Positions 27,474 through 36,003 of a stretch of DNA of 64,000 nt are shown here, piece after piece (positions within the stretch are counted from its first letter, which is position 1; every line of letters begins with the position of its first letter). This DNA is from Calothrix sp. PCC 7716 (GTDB taxonomy: Bacteria; Cyanobacteriota; Cyanobacteriia; Cyanobacteriales; Nostocaceae): contig NZ_AP025018.1 in NCBI RefSeq assembly GCF_019977735.1, positions 496,001 through 560,000 on the forward strand. The letters are read 5' to 3'. A program made the position numbers and the translations under genes. Below the pieces are notes generated by a model, which saw nothing but the letters and a program-made list of their open reading frames with translations, was not told the DNA's origin and ran no database searches.

Positions 27474-28656
27474 CAATGCCATCGCGTATTTGAATCAGCA
27501 TCAATCTTTTGAATACTTCAATAAAAAGGGAAAAAAGACGGGAGGGAAAACAGCATTTAGAAGTTTTTGTAAAACATTGGGTGAAGAAATAATTCCAGCT
27601 TGGTGTAAAGAACTAAAAATAGCTCATGCATTAGATAATGCTTTATTTGAAGCTTATACAGCATGGAGTAAAACCAAGCGCCAAGATAAATTTATTGGGA
27701 AAGGTCAAGATAAAAAGCCTAACCCAACGGCAGGATTAAAGCTGGCAAAGTTTAAGTCAATCCGTGACCAAAAACAGACAATTCAATTTGATCCTGGCGA
27801 TTATAACGACGGGCATTTTATGTCTGTTTCTTCTTCATGTTTAGAAAAGCCTGAATACTGTGGTCAAGATTATTGTTTGATTAATTATGACTCTGCAACT
27901 GAACTAACATACAACAAAGGTAGATGGTACGCTAACTTTCCTATCGATGTTGATGTAGAAAATGTCTCAAAGCAGCCAAAAATCATTGCGCTTGACCCAG
28001 GATTAAGATGTTTTATGACGGGTTTTGATGGCAATAACTTCACTGAGTTTGCGAATGGTGATTTCTCGAAAATTGCTAAATTATGCTACTCACTTGATAA
28101 ATTAAAGTCAAAACATGATAAATCAAAGGGTGGTAAGTTTAAACGCTTCCGCCATCGGTTGAAACAAGCAATGGAACGAGTTAGAACAAGAATTAAAAAT
28201 TTACGCATCGAAGTGCATAAACAAGTTGCCTCACATCTAGCTCGTAACTATGACACGATTTATTTACCAACATTTGAGACTTCGCAAATGGTAGCCAAGA
28301 AAAAGCGCAAACTTAAAAGTAAATCCGCGCGCGCTATGATGACTTGGGCGTTTTATGAATTTAGTCAAACCCTGCAACATCTCTGTAATCGTTACGGTTC
28401 GAGATTAGTTCGAGTGACTGAAGAGTACACATCGAAGACGTGCAGTAAATGCGGTCATGTCCACCACAAGTTAGGTGGAAATAAAAAGTTTAAATGCCCA
28501 AATTGTGGGTATGAAATTAAACGCGATTTTAATGGAGCCTTGGGAATTTTTCTTAAGGCGTTGTGGGATACCACCTTTATTCACGACGTGTTCGAGGATA
28601 ATGTTGTATTCAGACTGTCCAAGAATGTCTTAGATATTCGGGGTTGTCTGGATTAA
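27355..28656 (+). CDS. tnpB: TnpB RNA-guided nuclease of IS607 element 1
   Basis: A 433-residue TnpB. The frame is open upstream to 26,842, but that part is a shadow of tnpA; the ATG at 27,355 (MDSESTNKKLKKTLTYRVYP) starts the real protein, overlapping tnpA by 119 bases. RuvC motifs are KIIALDPGLRCFMTGF (first Asp), YLPTFETSQM (Glu) and EIKRDFNGALG (last Asp). The zinc ribbon is CSKCGHVHHK...FKCPNCGYE. All catalytic residues are present, so it may be active. It would use a guide RNA from the element's 3' end, which overlaps the gene's end. Confidence 0.92.
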   Translation: MDSESTNKKLKKTLTYRVYPKGKTKKIWMLRIHAYRKVYNNAIAYLNQHQSFEYFNKKGKKTGGKTAFRSFCKTLGEEIIPAWCKELKIAHALDNALFEAYTAWSKTKRQDKFIGKGQDKKPNPTAGLKLAKFKSIRDQKQTIQFDPGDYNDGHFMSVSSSCLEKPEYCGQDYCLINYDSATELTYNKGRWYANFPIDVDVENVSKQPKIIALDPGLRCFMTGFDGNNFTEFANGDFSKIAKLCYSLDKLKSKHDKSKGGKFKRFRHRLKQAMERVRTRIKNLRIEVHKQVASHLARNYDTIYLPTFETSQMVAKKKRKLKSKSARAMMTWAFYEFSQTLQHLCNRYGSRLVRVTEEYTSKTCSKCGHVHHKLGGNKKFKCPNCGYEIKRDFNGALGIFLKALWDTTFIHDVFEDNVVFRLSKNVLDIRGCLD

Positions 28657-28827
28657 AAGTATCAGCAAGAAATATTAATTAATGTAGTGAAGCGAAGGTT
28701 AATAGAAAGGCGCCGTGACGAAATTGCTCTTAATATTTCTCAGGCACAGGTGGAGTATGATTCAGGTCAGGTTTTTCGTGGGACGGTTGAGCAGTTAATG
28801 GATGAATTTGGTAACTGAGAAATTTTC

Positions 28828-28903
28828 GTTGGCACTGAGAAACCCGGTTTCTTTTCGTTTTGTTGAGAGTTGTTATGTTCAGTGATGAAGAAACCGGGTT
28901 TCT
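28828..28903. repeat. Paired GAAACCCGGTTTC palindromes
   Basis: GAGAAACCCGGTTTCTTTT and GAAGAAACCGGGTTTCTTGG, about 45 bases apart, close to the 3' end of the permease gene whose stop lies a few bases further. Same family as 11,861-11,930 and 54,391-54,460. Confidence 0.85.
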
Positions 28904-28907
28904 TGGG

Positions 28908-29936
28908 TTAGTAGCGGATACGGGGGTCTACGTAGGCGTTGAGGATGTCGATGGTGATGCTTGCCATTACTACTATGGTGCCGAAGAATACCATGATTCC
29001 TTGTACGGTTGGGTAGTCGCGTTCATTGATGGCTTCAAATAGGCGGTTTGCTAGACCGGGCCATGAGAATGTAACTTCGGTAAGGACGGCGCCACCTAGT
29101 AGGGAAGCGAAGGTTAAGCCTAGAACGGTGATGACTGGAATTAGGGCGTTTTTTAGTGCGTGGGAGAAGAGAATTTTGTTTTCGGGGATGCCTCTTGCTC
29201 TTGCGGCTTCTACGTAGTCTGATTGTAAGGTTTGTTTGAGGTTGACTCGAACGATGCGCTCGAAGATGCCGCTTAATAGTATTCCTAGGGTACAGCTTGG
29301 TAGTATCAAATATTTAATGGCTGTAAAGAACTCGACAAATTTACCACGAAGCAAACTATCTATAGTATATAAACCTGTGAGTTTTGCAGGCGCCTCTAAA
29401 GTTACAGGAAAGCGACTTCCTAATGGTAGTATATCTAAACTAACGGCAAAGATTAATTGTAATAACATTCCTGCCCAAAACATTGGCAGCGCATAAGTAA
29501 TAATGCCAAATAATCTACCACCAATATCAAGTGAGGTACCAGGACGTGAAGCAGAAAGTGTACCAACGGCAATACCAACTACTAATGCCACAATGATACT
29601 AAATACTGCTAACTCAGCAGTTGCGGGGAAGTGTTCACCAATAATATCCCAGACGCTTTTACCACGACTTGATATAGATTTACCCATATCCAATTTGAAA
29701 ATCAAGTTTCCCAAGTAGTTGAGATATTGTAAAGGCAAAGGTAAATCTAATCCTAGTTGTTTCCGCATTGCTTCTTTGGCACTATCAGGCGCCCGACCAC
29801 CAAGAATAGCATCAACAGGGTCGCCAGGTGTTGCACGCAGTAACAAAAACACCATTGTGACAATTGTTAGTATTTGTAGTGGCGCCAGTAGTAAGCGCGT
29901 CACCACATAATATGTAAGAGCCTTTGAACGTGACAT
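28908..29936 (-). CDS. Peptide/nickel-type ABC transporter permease (DppB-like)
   Basis: A 342-residue inner-membrane permease of the DppB/OppB family. The N-terminal QILTIVTMVFLLLRATPGDP is the family's first helix and the RATPGDPV motif; the EAA loop is DYVEAARARGIPENKILFSH near 250, and the end is DILNAYVDPRIRY. About six membrane helices are visible. It follows the solute-binding protein gene by 76 bases; the second permease and the ATPases are not in the window. Substrate is a peptide or similar solute by family. Confidence 0.93.
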   Translation of the reverse strand: MSRSKALTYYVVTRLLLAPLQILTIVTMVFLLLRATPGDPVDAILGGRAPDSAKEAMRKQLGLDLPLPLQYLNYLGNLIFKLDMGKSISSRGKSVWDIIGEHFPATAELAVFSIIVALVVGIAVGTLSASRPGTSLDIGGRLFGIITYALPMFWAGMLLQLIFAVSLDILPLGSRFPVTLEAPAKLTGLYTIDSLLRGKFVEFFTAIKYLILPSCTLGILLSGIFERIVRVNLKQTLQSDYVEAARARGIPENKILFSHALKNALIPVITVLGLTFASLLGGAVLTEVTFSWPGLANRLFEAINERDYPTVQGIMVFFGTIVVMASITIDILNAYVDPRIRY

Positions 29937-29941
29937 AGATT

Positions 29942-30017
29942 TTAGTGCTGAGTTATGAGTGCTGAGTGATGAGTGATGAGTTTAGTAACTCGTAAGGTGG
30001 GCATTGCCCACCCTACT
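29942..30017. repeat. Heptamer tandem repeats plus GTGGGCATTGCCCAC palindrome
   Basis: Iterations of GAGTGCTGAGT/GATGAGT in the spacer between two transporter genes, then AGGTGGGCATTGCCCACCCTA, a palindrome of the dispersed GGGCA-family. The stop of the upstream binding-protein gene (TAG) is inside it. Confidence 0.8.
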
Positions 30018-31650
30018 TTGTAATTCCGCTGTAAATTAATAATTGGCTTGCGTCTTGTTTGACACCTTTGACTCCGTTTTGGGCGAACAAATAATCTTGT
30101 TCTTGCCATAGGGGAATATATGGTACGTCTTTTGCGAGGATGTCTTGAATTTGGGCGAATATTTGTTTGCGTTTTGCTGGGTCTTGTTCTTTGCGCTGTG
30201 CTTCGATAAGTTGGTTCATGTTGTCGTTATAGTAAAATGAACCTTGAGAAACACTACCGCCTTTTTCACAGCCTTTTTCGGGTGTACCTTTTTCGCACTG
30301 TAGGAATGGTTGTACGTAGTTGTCTGGGTCTAGAAAATCTGGATACCATTCAACTAAACTTAATGGATACACTCCTTGAGGAGCATTTTTATAAAAGCTG
30401 GTTGAGTCAATACCATTCGTTTGAATTTGTAATAAACCATCCATTGTTTTATTCGCAATGGCTTTGATTACTACTGCCGTCAAACCTGTTGTAGGAATAT
30501 TAGAACGATACCAAAGTTCTACTTTTGCTGGGTTTTCTCTTGTAAAACCAGCTTGTTTGAGCAGTTTTTGGGCTTTTTCTGCATTACCATTGGCGCCATA
30601 TTCTTCTCTAAACACGGGTTTATAAACATCAAAGGTATTGGGAACCATGCTAAATAGTGCTTGTCCTTGCCCGTATAATACCCGCTCTAACACTATGCTA
30701 CGGTCAAGCATTGCAGCTATTGCTTGTCTTACCAATGGGTTATCAAGAGGTTTTTGGTTACGGTTGACTGCCATAAATGATATAACGCTACCGTTATTGG
30801 CAATTGCCTGCCAATCACCTTTTTCAACGTTTTTTTGCAAGCTACGAATTTGGTCAGCATCCATCGACATACCAGCTACGTCAATCGATTTTTTCCTAAA
30901 CGCATTATATATATTGACACCACTACTCAATATTTGAACTGTTACACCTTGATTTAATGGCTTTTTACCCCAATATTTATCAAAAACATCAAACTGGATT
31001 TTATCGGTGGCAAAATTTACTAATTTATAAGGGCCAGTACCAATAAAAACATTCGGAGTAAATTTACCTTCACCTATTTCGTAAGCTTTAGGAGATACAG
31101 CACATACCCCGGCAAAAGCAAGCAACGAAGGAAAAGCCGCAAATTGTTTTTTTAATTTTATTGTTAATTCATACTCACCTGTAGCTGTGGCAGATTCAAC
31201 AATATCTCCTAGTAAAAAAGCTGGTTTACCTCCATTCTTAATAAACCGTTCTAAACTAAACGCCATTGCTTTGGCATTAAACGGTGTACCATCATGGAAT
31301 ACAACTCCCTGACGTATAGGCATAGTATACGTCAAACCATCTGCGCTAATTTTGGGTAAAGCTGTTGCAAGCTGTGGTTCAATCTCTGTACTTCCAACTT
31401 TATACGTATAAAGCCTATCGCTCATGTTATAAATTAAACCTAGTGACCCTGTTTCATAAGCATCTGCTGGGTCAAGAGTTCGGGGTTTATTTGTCGTACC
31501 AATCGTAATACGACTATCATTCGCTGATACAGGAGTCGTTAATTGTGGACTCAGCGCACTACCCACAGCTATAAGTAAACATAAACAAAACAAACTGATA
31601 ACTAATTTGGCTCGACCAAAACGTCGCATAAAAGGCGCCATCCTATACAT
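30013..31650 (-). CDS. Peptide-type ABC transporter solute-binding protein
   Basis: A 545-residue extracytoplasmic solute-binding protein of family 5 (DppA/OppA). A signal anchor lies at about 15-43 (LVISLFCLCLLIAVGSALSP). The mature part begins RITIGTTNKPRTLDPADAYE and has RQGVVFHDGTPFNAKAMAFS and NRNQKPLDNPLVRQAIAAML, all typical. The C-terminus is QDYLFAQNGVKGVKQD. It is the first gene of a unit with the DppB-like permease. Start codon could be one of several near-cognate Met codons; the most upstream is used. Confidence 0.9.
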   Translation of the reverse strand: MYRMAPFMRRFGRAKLVISLFCLCLLIAVGSALSPQLTTPVSANDSRITIGTTNKPRTLDPADAYETGSLGLIYNMSDRLYTYKVGSTEIEPQLATALPKISADGLTYTMPIRQGVVFHDGTPFNAKAMAFSLERFIKNGGKPAFLLGDIVESATATGEYELTIKLKKQFAAFPSLLAFAGVCAVSPKAYEIGEGKFTPNVFIGTGPYKLVNFATDKIQFDVFDKYWGKKPLNQGVTVQILSSGVNIYNAFRKKSIDVAGMSMDADQIRSLQKNVEKGDWQAIANNGSVISFMAVNRNQKPLDNPLVRQAIAAMLDRSIVLERVLYGQGQALFSMVPNTFDVYKPVFREEYGANGNAEKAQKLLKQAGFTRENPAKVELWYRSNIPTTGLTAVVIKAIANKTMDGLLQIQTNGIDSTSFYKNAPQGVYPLSLVEWYPDFLDPDNYVQPFLQCEKGTPEKGCEKGGSVSQGSFYYNDNMNQLIEAQRKEQDPAKRKQIFAQIQDILAKDVPYIPLWQEQDYLFAQNGVKGVKQDASQLLIYSGITK

Positions 31651-32146
31651 ATACTTAATATTGATACTTTTTTAAACTAGATGGTGAGACATTTTACTAC
31701 AAAGTAGCTTTTATAGCTTGCTAAATTCCTGCAATGTATAAATGTACGTTTCACAGTAAGCACACAATTAATCTTAACATAGTTAATCCATATACGTACA
31801 AAAATAACTACAGTCTCTAATGATATCGCACTAATTCTCAATAAGTCTGGCGCCGACATTGAATTGTTCCAAACTTCAAAAAGGTTTTAACTAATTTTCA
31901 ATAAAGCTTTATTGCGCTTACGTAATATCACTGATATATTAAATAGTAAAGTCGCTAAAGACACTGATTATTTACTGGTACTAATTAATAATTGGTGAGC
32001 CTAAAGCTTAAAATTTCATAAAAATTAGCTTTTAGGATATATCTGTGTCTGCAAAAAATGATACAGGCATTCATGGAGTAAGGAAAGTATTTAGGTCTTC
32101 AATATTTACACTGTTTTAAGTCCATTAATAAATTATTTAGGAGTGA
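31651..32146. other. Intergenic region
   Basis: About 500 AT-rich bases between the binding-protein gene and a short truncated gene start. It must hold the promoters of both; I cannot assign specific elements. Confidence 0.5.
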
Positions 32147-32242
32147 ATGATGTCTACCGCTCAAAAAAGTATGTCCATATCTACCCACAAGTGGATAAAT
32201 ATTGACAACCGGAAAGATAGCAGTCAATCTTTCCTACCTTGA
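32147..32242 (+). pseudogene. Truncated 5' end of a gene at the IS607 junction
   Basis: A well-formed translation start (TTTAGGAGTGAATG then ATGATG) leads into MMSTAQKSMSISTHKW and terminates shortly after, inside the sequence that belongs to the element. On the far side of the element a vWA/SdrD gene begins MSIPVKK without a good ribosome site. The likely explanation is that the element separated the original start from the body of that gene; the similarity of ATGTCCATATC and ATGTCAATACC is compatible with this but not proof. Confidence 0.45.
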
Positions 32243-32290
32243 AGGAGTCACACCTTCACGAACTAATGGAGAGAATTGGACTCTCTTGCT
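32195..32290 (-). ncRNA. Candidate omega (guide) RNA of IS607 element 2
   Basis: In the minus-strand transcript just past the tnpB stop there are three successive hairpins: GAGAG/CTCTC (32,269-32,285), GAAGG/CCTTC (32,241-32,257) and a perfect 8-bp GGAAAGAT/ATCTTTCC stem (32,211-32,234). The transcript then runs out of the element into flanking DNA near 32,195. That layout is what is expected for a TnpB guide RNA, whose 3' tail beyond the element is the guide. Existence is inferred from structure and position. Confidence 0.5.
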
Positions 32291-33876
32291 CATGCTGAAG
32301 CTTTGCTCGTCCTTTTAACCACCTTGTTGATGGTACGAACGGTGTTCACTGAGCCGTCACTAGTAGAACCTGTTAGATTAGGTGAGGCAAACCAAGCATT
32401 ACGAGAACCTATCTTCAGGTAATACTTATTAAAGCGTTGCCAATGTGCAAAGACGTGCTTACGAGCTTCAGGACGAACTGAAGTCTGAAAGGCGTATCTC
32501 GCCAGCAACCACTCATGATAAATTCGCATTCCACGGCGAGCAATAACTAAAGCCGCAGAACTATCACTTCCCATGCCATAACGACGCATGTATTTTACAA
32601 CGCCAATCTGGCTTGAATATTTAGGACTTACTTCTATAACTTGAATGCCTAATTTTAAGCATCGAGATTTTAACAATTCAAAAAATTTGGCATAAGCAAA
32701 CCCAGATAACATGCGATTATATTTACGACCACGCAAAAAAAGTTTCTTTTTTGAGGAGAAATCTAATTTTTCAATCACAATTGGTTTAAAGGTAGCCAAA
32801 GCTCTAGATGTAATTTCCGTAATGGCAACAGCCAGTCGCGCTTCTGTTTGCTCAGTAGAACACGAATGTAAATCTAAATTAATTTTCCCCCACCCAATCG
32901 GATTACCGTGATGATTTGTAGTACACCAACCAATAGACCCAGGATTAATATCTAAGCCAATACACCCCCCAAGAGGGCTATTACTAGTAATTACAAAATC
33001 GACCAATGTGGTAATAGCTACTACCCATTTACCTTTTTTATTTTTACTAAATACATAGGTAAGAGCTTTGTTTAATGCCCAAGCAGTAAGTATTTTATCA
33101 TATCCATATTCATTGATTTTGTGGAGTGGTAAAGTCACATATTCCCCAAAAGTTTCTTCTAAGAAATAGGGAACGCGAATTGTTAAGGTTGTCACAACAC
33201 CTGGTGTGAGTTGACATATTTGATTTCCGCTACTTTCAGAGGTACTACCAACAAAAGCAATTTTACCTAAATTACCCAAATTTACCTTAACGCCTGTTTT
33301 AATTACTTTAGATTTTCGGTCTATGTACATTTGTAATTGGCGTTTTTTCTGAAACAATTGCTGCTTTGCTAACTGTAAATATGTCTTGCCATGAGATTTT
33401 CCATTTATGGGGCAAGCATCATCAAACTCAGATTTTTTCTTAAGAAGTGGAACTTTTTTTGGTTTTCCAGATTCAGTATTAACCGGATATTTGATAGCTT
33501 TATTACGTTTCTCCACAGCATGAACGTACTCTTTGTGTAATTTGAGTCTTTTATTTAATCTCGCAATCTCCGAGGAGATTGATGCGATTTTTTCCGACAA
33601 TATTTCAATATGTGAAGAGTGAGATTTGGCTGCTGATTCTAATTCACCTCCTACAAAACTAATCACACTGTTTGCATAGCGTTTGTTGACTCCAAATGCA
33701 TTTTGTATTTGAGAATTTAATGAACCTCGTTCCATATGACTCTCCAAACCAATCAATGCCATCTCAGACATCTTTGCTGCAATTGGAGATAATGACTCTA
33801 ACAAAGTTATGGCTTCAGTTTCGCCCTTTAAATTGTTCTCTATCTGACTTACATATGACCGATAAACAGTAGGCAT
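32290..33876 (-). CDS. Zinc-ribbon-less TnpB/Cas12-like nuclease
   Basis: A 528-residue TnpB-related protein. The N-terminal 200 residues are helical, then RuvC-like motifs appear: CIGLDINPGSIGW (D309), PIVIEKLDFSSKK (E369) and MGSDSSAALVIARRG (D438). No CxxC pairs exist between the second and third motifs, so the zinc ribbon of ordinary TnpB is missing, and the protein is about 100 residues longer. Catalytic acidic residues are all present. The start ATG follows the recombinase stop with no gap (TAAATG) and GAGGAGG lies ahead of it. Closest in spirit to cyanobacterial TnpB variants from which type V-U effectors are thought to derive. Confidence 0.82.
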   Translation of the reverse strand: MPTVYRSYVSQIENNLKGETEAITLLESLSPIAAKMSEMALIGLESHMERGSLNSQIQNAFGVNKRYANSVISFVGGELESAAKSHSSHIEILSEKIASISSEIARLNKRLKLHKEYVHAVEKRNKAIKYPVNTESGKPKKVPLLKKKSEFDDACPINGKSHGKTYLQLAKQQLFQKKRQLQMYIDRKSKVIKTGVKVNLGNLGKIAFVGSTSESSGNQICQLTPGVVTTLTIRVPYFLEETFGEYVTLPLHKINEYGYDKILTAWALNKALTYVFSKNKKGKWVVAITTLVDFVITSNSPLGGCIGLDINPGSIGWCTTNHHGNPIGWGKINLDLHSCSTEQTEARLAVAITEITSRALATFKPIVIEKLDFSSKKKLFLRGRKYNRMLSGFAYAKFFELLKSRCLKLGIQVIEVSPKYSSQIGVVKYMRRYGMGSDSSAALVIARRGMRIYHEWLLARYAFQTSVRPEARKHVFAHWQRFNKYYLKIGSRNAWFASPNLTGSTSDGSVNTVRTINKVVKRTSKASA

Positions 33877-34518
33877 TTACTTCACCTCCTCAACCACTTT
33901 GGTGATTCCATCAATCATCTGTTTATTCTTTTTGCTTCTCGCTCCATAAAGCCTTGCTGAAAATACTGTTACGAGTTCAATCATATCTGAAACTAGTTCT
34001 TGTTCAAATGTTACTTCTTCGGAGGATTTATTAATAATTACTACCTCAACCTCATACTCCTCACACATTGAAAATACTAATTCTGCTCCAAATCGTAAAA
34101 GCCTATCTTTGTGTGTTATTACTAGCCGACCAATCTCTCCAGACAGTATCCGCTTTAACAGTTTTTGCAAGCCTTTTTTTTGGTAATTTAATCCACTTCC
34201 TAGGTCTTGAATCGTTTCAAATTGCCAGCCATTCGATGCACTAAAAGACTCTAAAGCCTGCACTTGTCTTACCAAGTCCTGCTTTTGATCACTACTAGAA
34301 ACACGAGCATAATTTATTGTCACACGTGAATCTAACTGTTTTAAATCCCGTGGGGTTATTCGTTTAATGTCTGCTAAATAAAATCTTCTTTGTCCCGTTG
34401 GAGACCGTTCAGAACGTATTTTTCCTGAATCTGCCCACCGTCTTAATGTTTTAACCGAGATGCCTAACTCACTAGCGGCATCTCCAATACTAACTATTGC
34501 GCCCGAATTGTTCTCCAT
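33877..34518 (-). CDS. tnpA: IS607 serine recombinase TnpA, element 2
   Basis: A 213-residue IS607 transposase: MerR-like helix-turn-helix (IGDAASELGISVKTLRRWA, RSPTGQRRFY) and resolvase domain (INYARVSSSDQKQDLVRQ with catalytic Ser, GSGLNYQKKGLQ, ITHKDRLLRFGAEL). It is the same length as the recombinase of element 1 but clearly diverged. Its stop abuts the start of the TnpB-like gene. Confidence 0.92.
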   Translation of the reverse strand: MENNSGAIVSIGDAASELGISVKTLRRWADSGKIRSERSPTGQRRFYLADIKRITPRDLKQLDSRVTINYARVSSSDQKQDLVRQVQALESFSASNGWQFETIQDLGSGLNYQKKGLQKLLKRILSGEIGRLVITHKDRLLRFGAELVFSMCEEYEVEVVIINKSSEEVTFEQELVSDMIELVTVFSARLYGARSKKNKQMIDGITKVVEEVK

Positions 34519-34571
34519 ATCAAACTCAACTGATATAGACTATTATTCTATTAATACCTTTTTGGGCATAA

Positions 34572-35651
34572 ATGTCAATACCTGTCAAGAAAATTAATTA
34601 CAGCTACTTCCCCCAACCACAACCACAACCCCAACCCCAACCACAACCAACTGGTGAAATTGCAGGACTCGTCTGGAATGACTTCAATGCGAATGGAGTT
34701 AAAGACTCTGCACTAATTCAAGGCGCCAGTCCAGATGTTGTTTTTGTAATTGACGTATCTGGAAGCACAAGCGGCTCTTTCGGTGGTACACCAGTCGGAG
34801 ACCTAAATGGAGATAGAGCAGCTAATACAATCTTAGATGCTGAAATCGCTGGCTTTATTGCTCTCAACCAGCAGCTAATTAAGCAAGGTTTAGGGCAAAC
34901 AGCAAGAGTATCTTTGGTTCAATTTGATAGCACAGCTTCTAGAGTAGATTTAAATCCGGGTCTATCTGGGCTACAGTTGACGACAAATCCTAGCGCTGAT
35001 AATAACAACAACGGAACGTTAGATATCGAAGAAGCTCTCAAGTCACTTCGGGCAGGAGGTGGTACTAATTTTGAAGCTGCTTTGCAAGCATCTGAAAGTG
35101 TCTTTAATACTTTGGGAACAACTGCTGGTAATGGGAACCTTGTTTTCTTGTCAGATGGTTTTGGTTCAGGTAATTTTACCGATGAAGTTACACGTTTGCG
35201 AGCGCGCGGAGTAAACTTATCTGCTTTTGGTGTTGGAACAGGTGCTTCGCTAACCCAATTGCAACAGATTGACCCAAATGCGATTCGATTCAACAATACA
35301 GACCAGATTTTAAATACATTCAGTGGTATAGGTGGAGGGAAGAATACTCTAGAACCAGGTCTAGCTGGTGTGTCAGTTTATTTAGACCTCAACAATAACG
35401 GAGTTTTTAACGCAGGTGAACCAAATCAAATAACCTCAACCGATAACCCTAGTACAAGTAATATTGATGAAACAGGTTTTTATCGGTTCACTGGTGTGTC
35501 TGCTGGAAGTTACACTGTACGCCAAGTAGTACCATCCGGTTTTACACAAACATTCCCCAATGCTGGTAGTGGAACTAACATTACTCTCACTCCTGGTCAA
35601 GTCATTGAAGGTATTAATTTTGGCGCCCATAACCCAAGTATTACTTTCTAA
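34572..35651 (+). CDS. vWA domain nested in an SdrD-B/Cna-B-like protein
   Basis: A 359-residue protein. A PQ repeat (residues 14-26) is followed by IAGLVWNDFNANGVKDS, the first half of an SdrD B-like repeat. A von Willebrand A domain (about 52-250) is then inserted, with the metal-site motif VIDVSGSTSG and GGGTNFEAAL. The B-like repeat resumes as LAGVSVYLDLNNNGVFNAGE and ends YRFTGVSAGSYTVRQVVPSG. No signal peptide is seen, and there is only a weak ribosome site, because the start lies at the edge of IS607 element 2; the true N-terminus may have been lost. Such proteins are normally secreted adhesin-like proteins. Confidence 0.82.
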   Translation: MSIPVKKINYSYFPQPQPQPQPQPQPTGEIAGLVWNDFNANGVKDSALIQGASPDVVFVIDVSGSTSGSFGGTPVGDLNGDRAANTILDAEIAGFIALNQQLIKQGLGQTARVSLVQFDSTASRVDLNPGLSGLQLTTNPSADNNNNGTLDIEEALKSLRAGGGTNFEAALQASESVFNTLGTTAGNGNLVFLSDGFGSGNFTDEVTRLRARGVNLSAFGVGTGASLTQLQQIDPNAIRFNNTDQILNTFSGIGGGKNTLEPGLAGVSVYLDLNNNGVFNAGEPNQITSTDNPSTSNIDETGFYRFTGVSAGSYTVRQVVPSGFTQTFPNAGSGTNITLTPGQVIEGINFGAHNPSITF

Positions 35652-35669
35652 AATTTAAAAACAGGTAGA

Positions 35670-35712
35670 AGCAAAAGGAGAAAACAAGAGTATTTCTCTT
35701 TTTGCTTTTATT
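35670..35712 (+). terminator. Intrinsic terminator after the vWA gene
   Basis: A 14-base stem AGCAAAAGGAGAAA/TTTCTCTTTTTGCT (one G-T pair) with a nine-base loop, followed by TTTATT. It begins 18 bases past the stop. Confidence 0.85.
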
Positions 35713-35716
35713 ACAA

Positions 35717-35975
35717 TTAACCTAAAATCGAATTCGCATAAATAGCAACCTGCGCGCGCTTTTTAAGGTTAAGCCGATTGAAAATACTAGTAATGTGACT
35801 CTTTACAACTAAAACTTTTACATCAGGAAAGCGCTCACTAATAATATGTGTAGCAGCACTGCCATTCATTACAGGCATACGTACATCCATTAATACAACA
35901 TCAGGCTGTAATGCTGCTACTTGCTGGATGGCAACTTCTCCATTATCAGCAGAAAGAATTATGATACACTTGCAT
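35717..35975 (-). pseudogene. Response-regulator remnant (NarL type) with internal deletion
   Basis: On the minus strand the receiver fragment IILSADNGEVAIQQVAAL continues QPDVVLMDVRMPVMNGSA with the phospho-Asp (VLMD), through RFPDVKVLVV. The sequence then jumps in frame to VKSHITSIFNRLNLKKRAQV AIYANSILG, which is the end of a LuxR/NarL helix-turn-helix. The receiver's start, its last third, the linker and the first half of the DNA-binding domain are missing. Confidence 0.8.
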
Positions 35976-36003
35976 TATTAACGGAACGTAAGTAGAGCGT
36001 AAA

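Larger units (their letters stand above)
26770..28685 (+). mobile_element. IS607-family element 1 (tnpA + tnpB)
   Basis: About 1.9 kb carrying an IS607 serine recombinase and an overlapping tnpB. Limits are placed where the split antitoxin-like gene stops and resumes; IS607 elements lack terminal inverted repeats, so the exact ends are uncertain by a few bases. The element is free of GGCGCC. Confidence 0.8.
26682..28818 (+). pseudogene. Small antitoxin-like gene split by an IS607 element
   Basis: The 5' part (26,682 on) encodes MTRTSKLEQVIESVEALSLE then a stop in place of a residue, followed by LEVIKQ. After the insertion the sequence resumes at about 28,685 with VKRRLIERRRDEIALNIS and runs AQVEYDSGQVFRGTVEQLMD to a stop at 28,818. 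Joined, this is an ordinary small cyanobacterial antitoxin-like protein of about 73 residues (family with the RRRxEIA...GQVFRGTVE pattern). The interruption and an in-frame TAA show it is dead. No partner toxin gene is next to it. Confidence 0.75.
32195..34560 (-). mobile_element. IS607-family element 2 (tnpA + zinc-less tnpB)
   Basis: About 2.4 kb with an IS607 serine recombinase and a 528-residue TnpB-like gene that starts directly after it. Ends are approximate: the guide-RNA-like hairpins end near 32,195 and the recombinase leader runs to about 34,560. It contains no GGCGCC. Confidence 0.75.
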
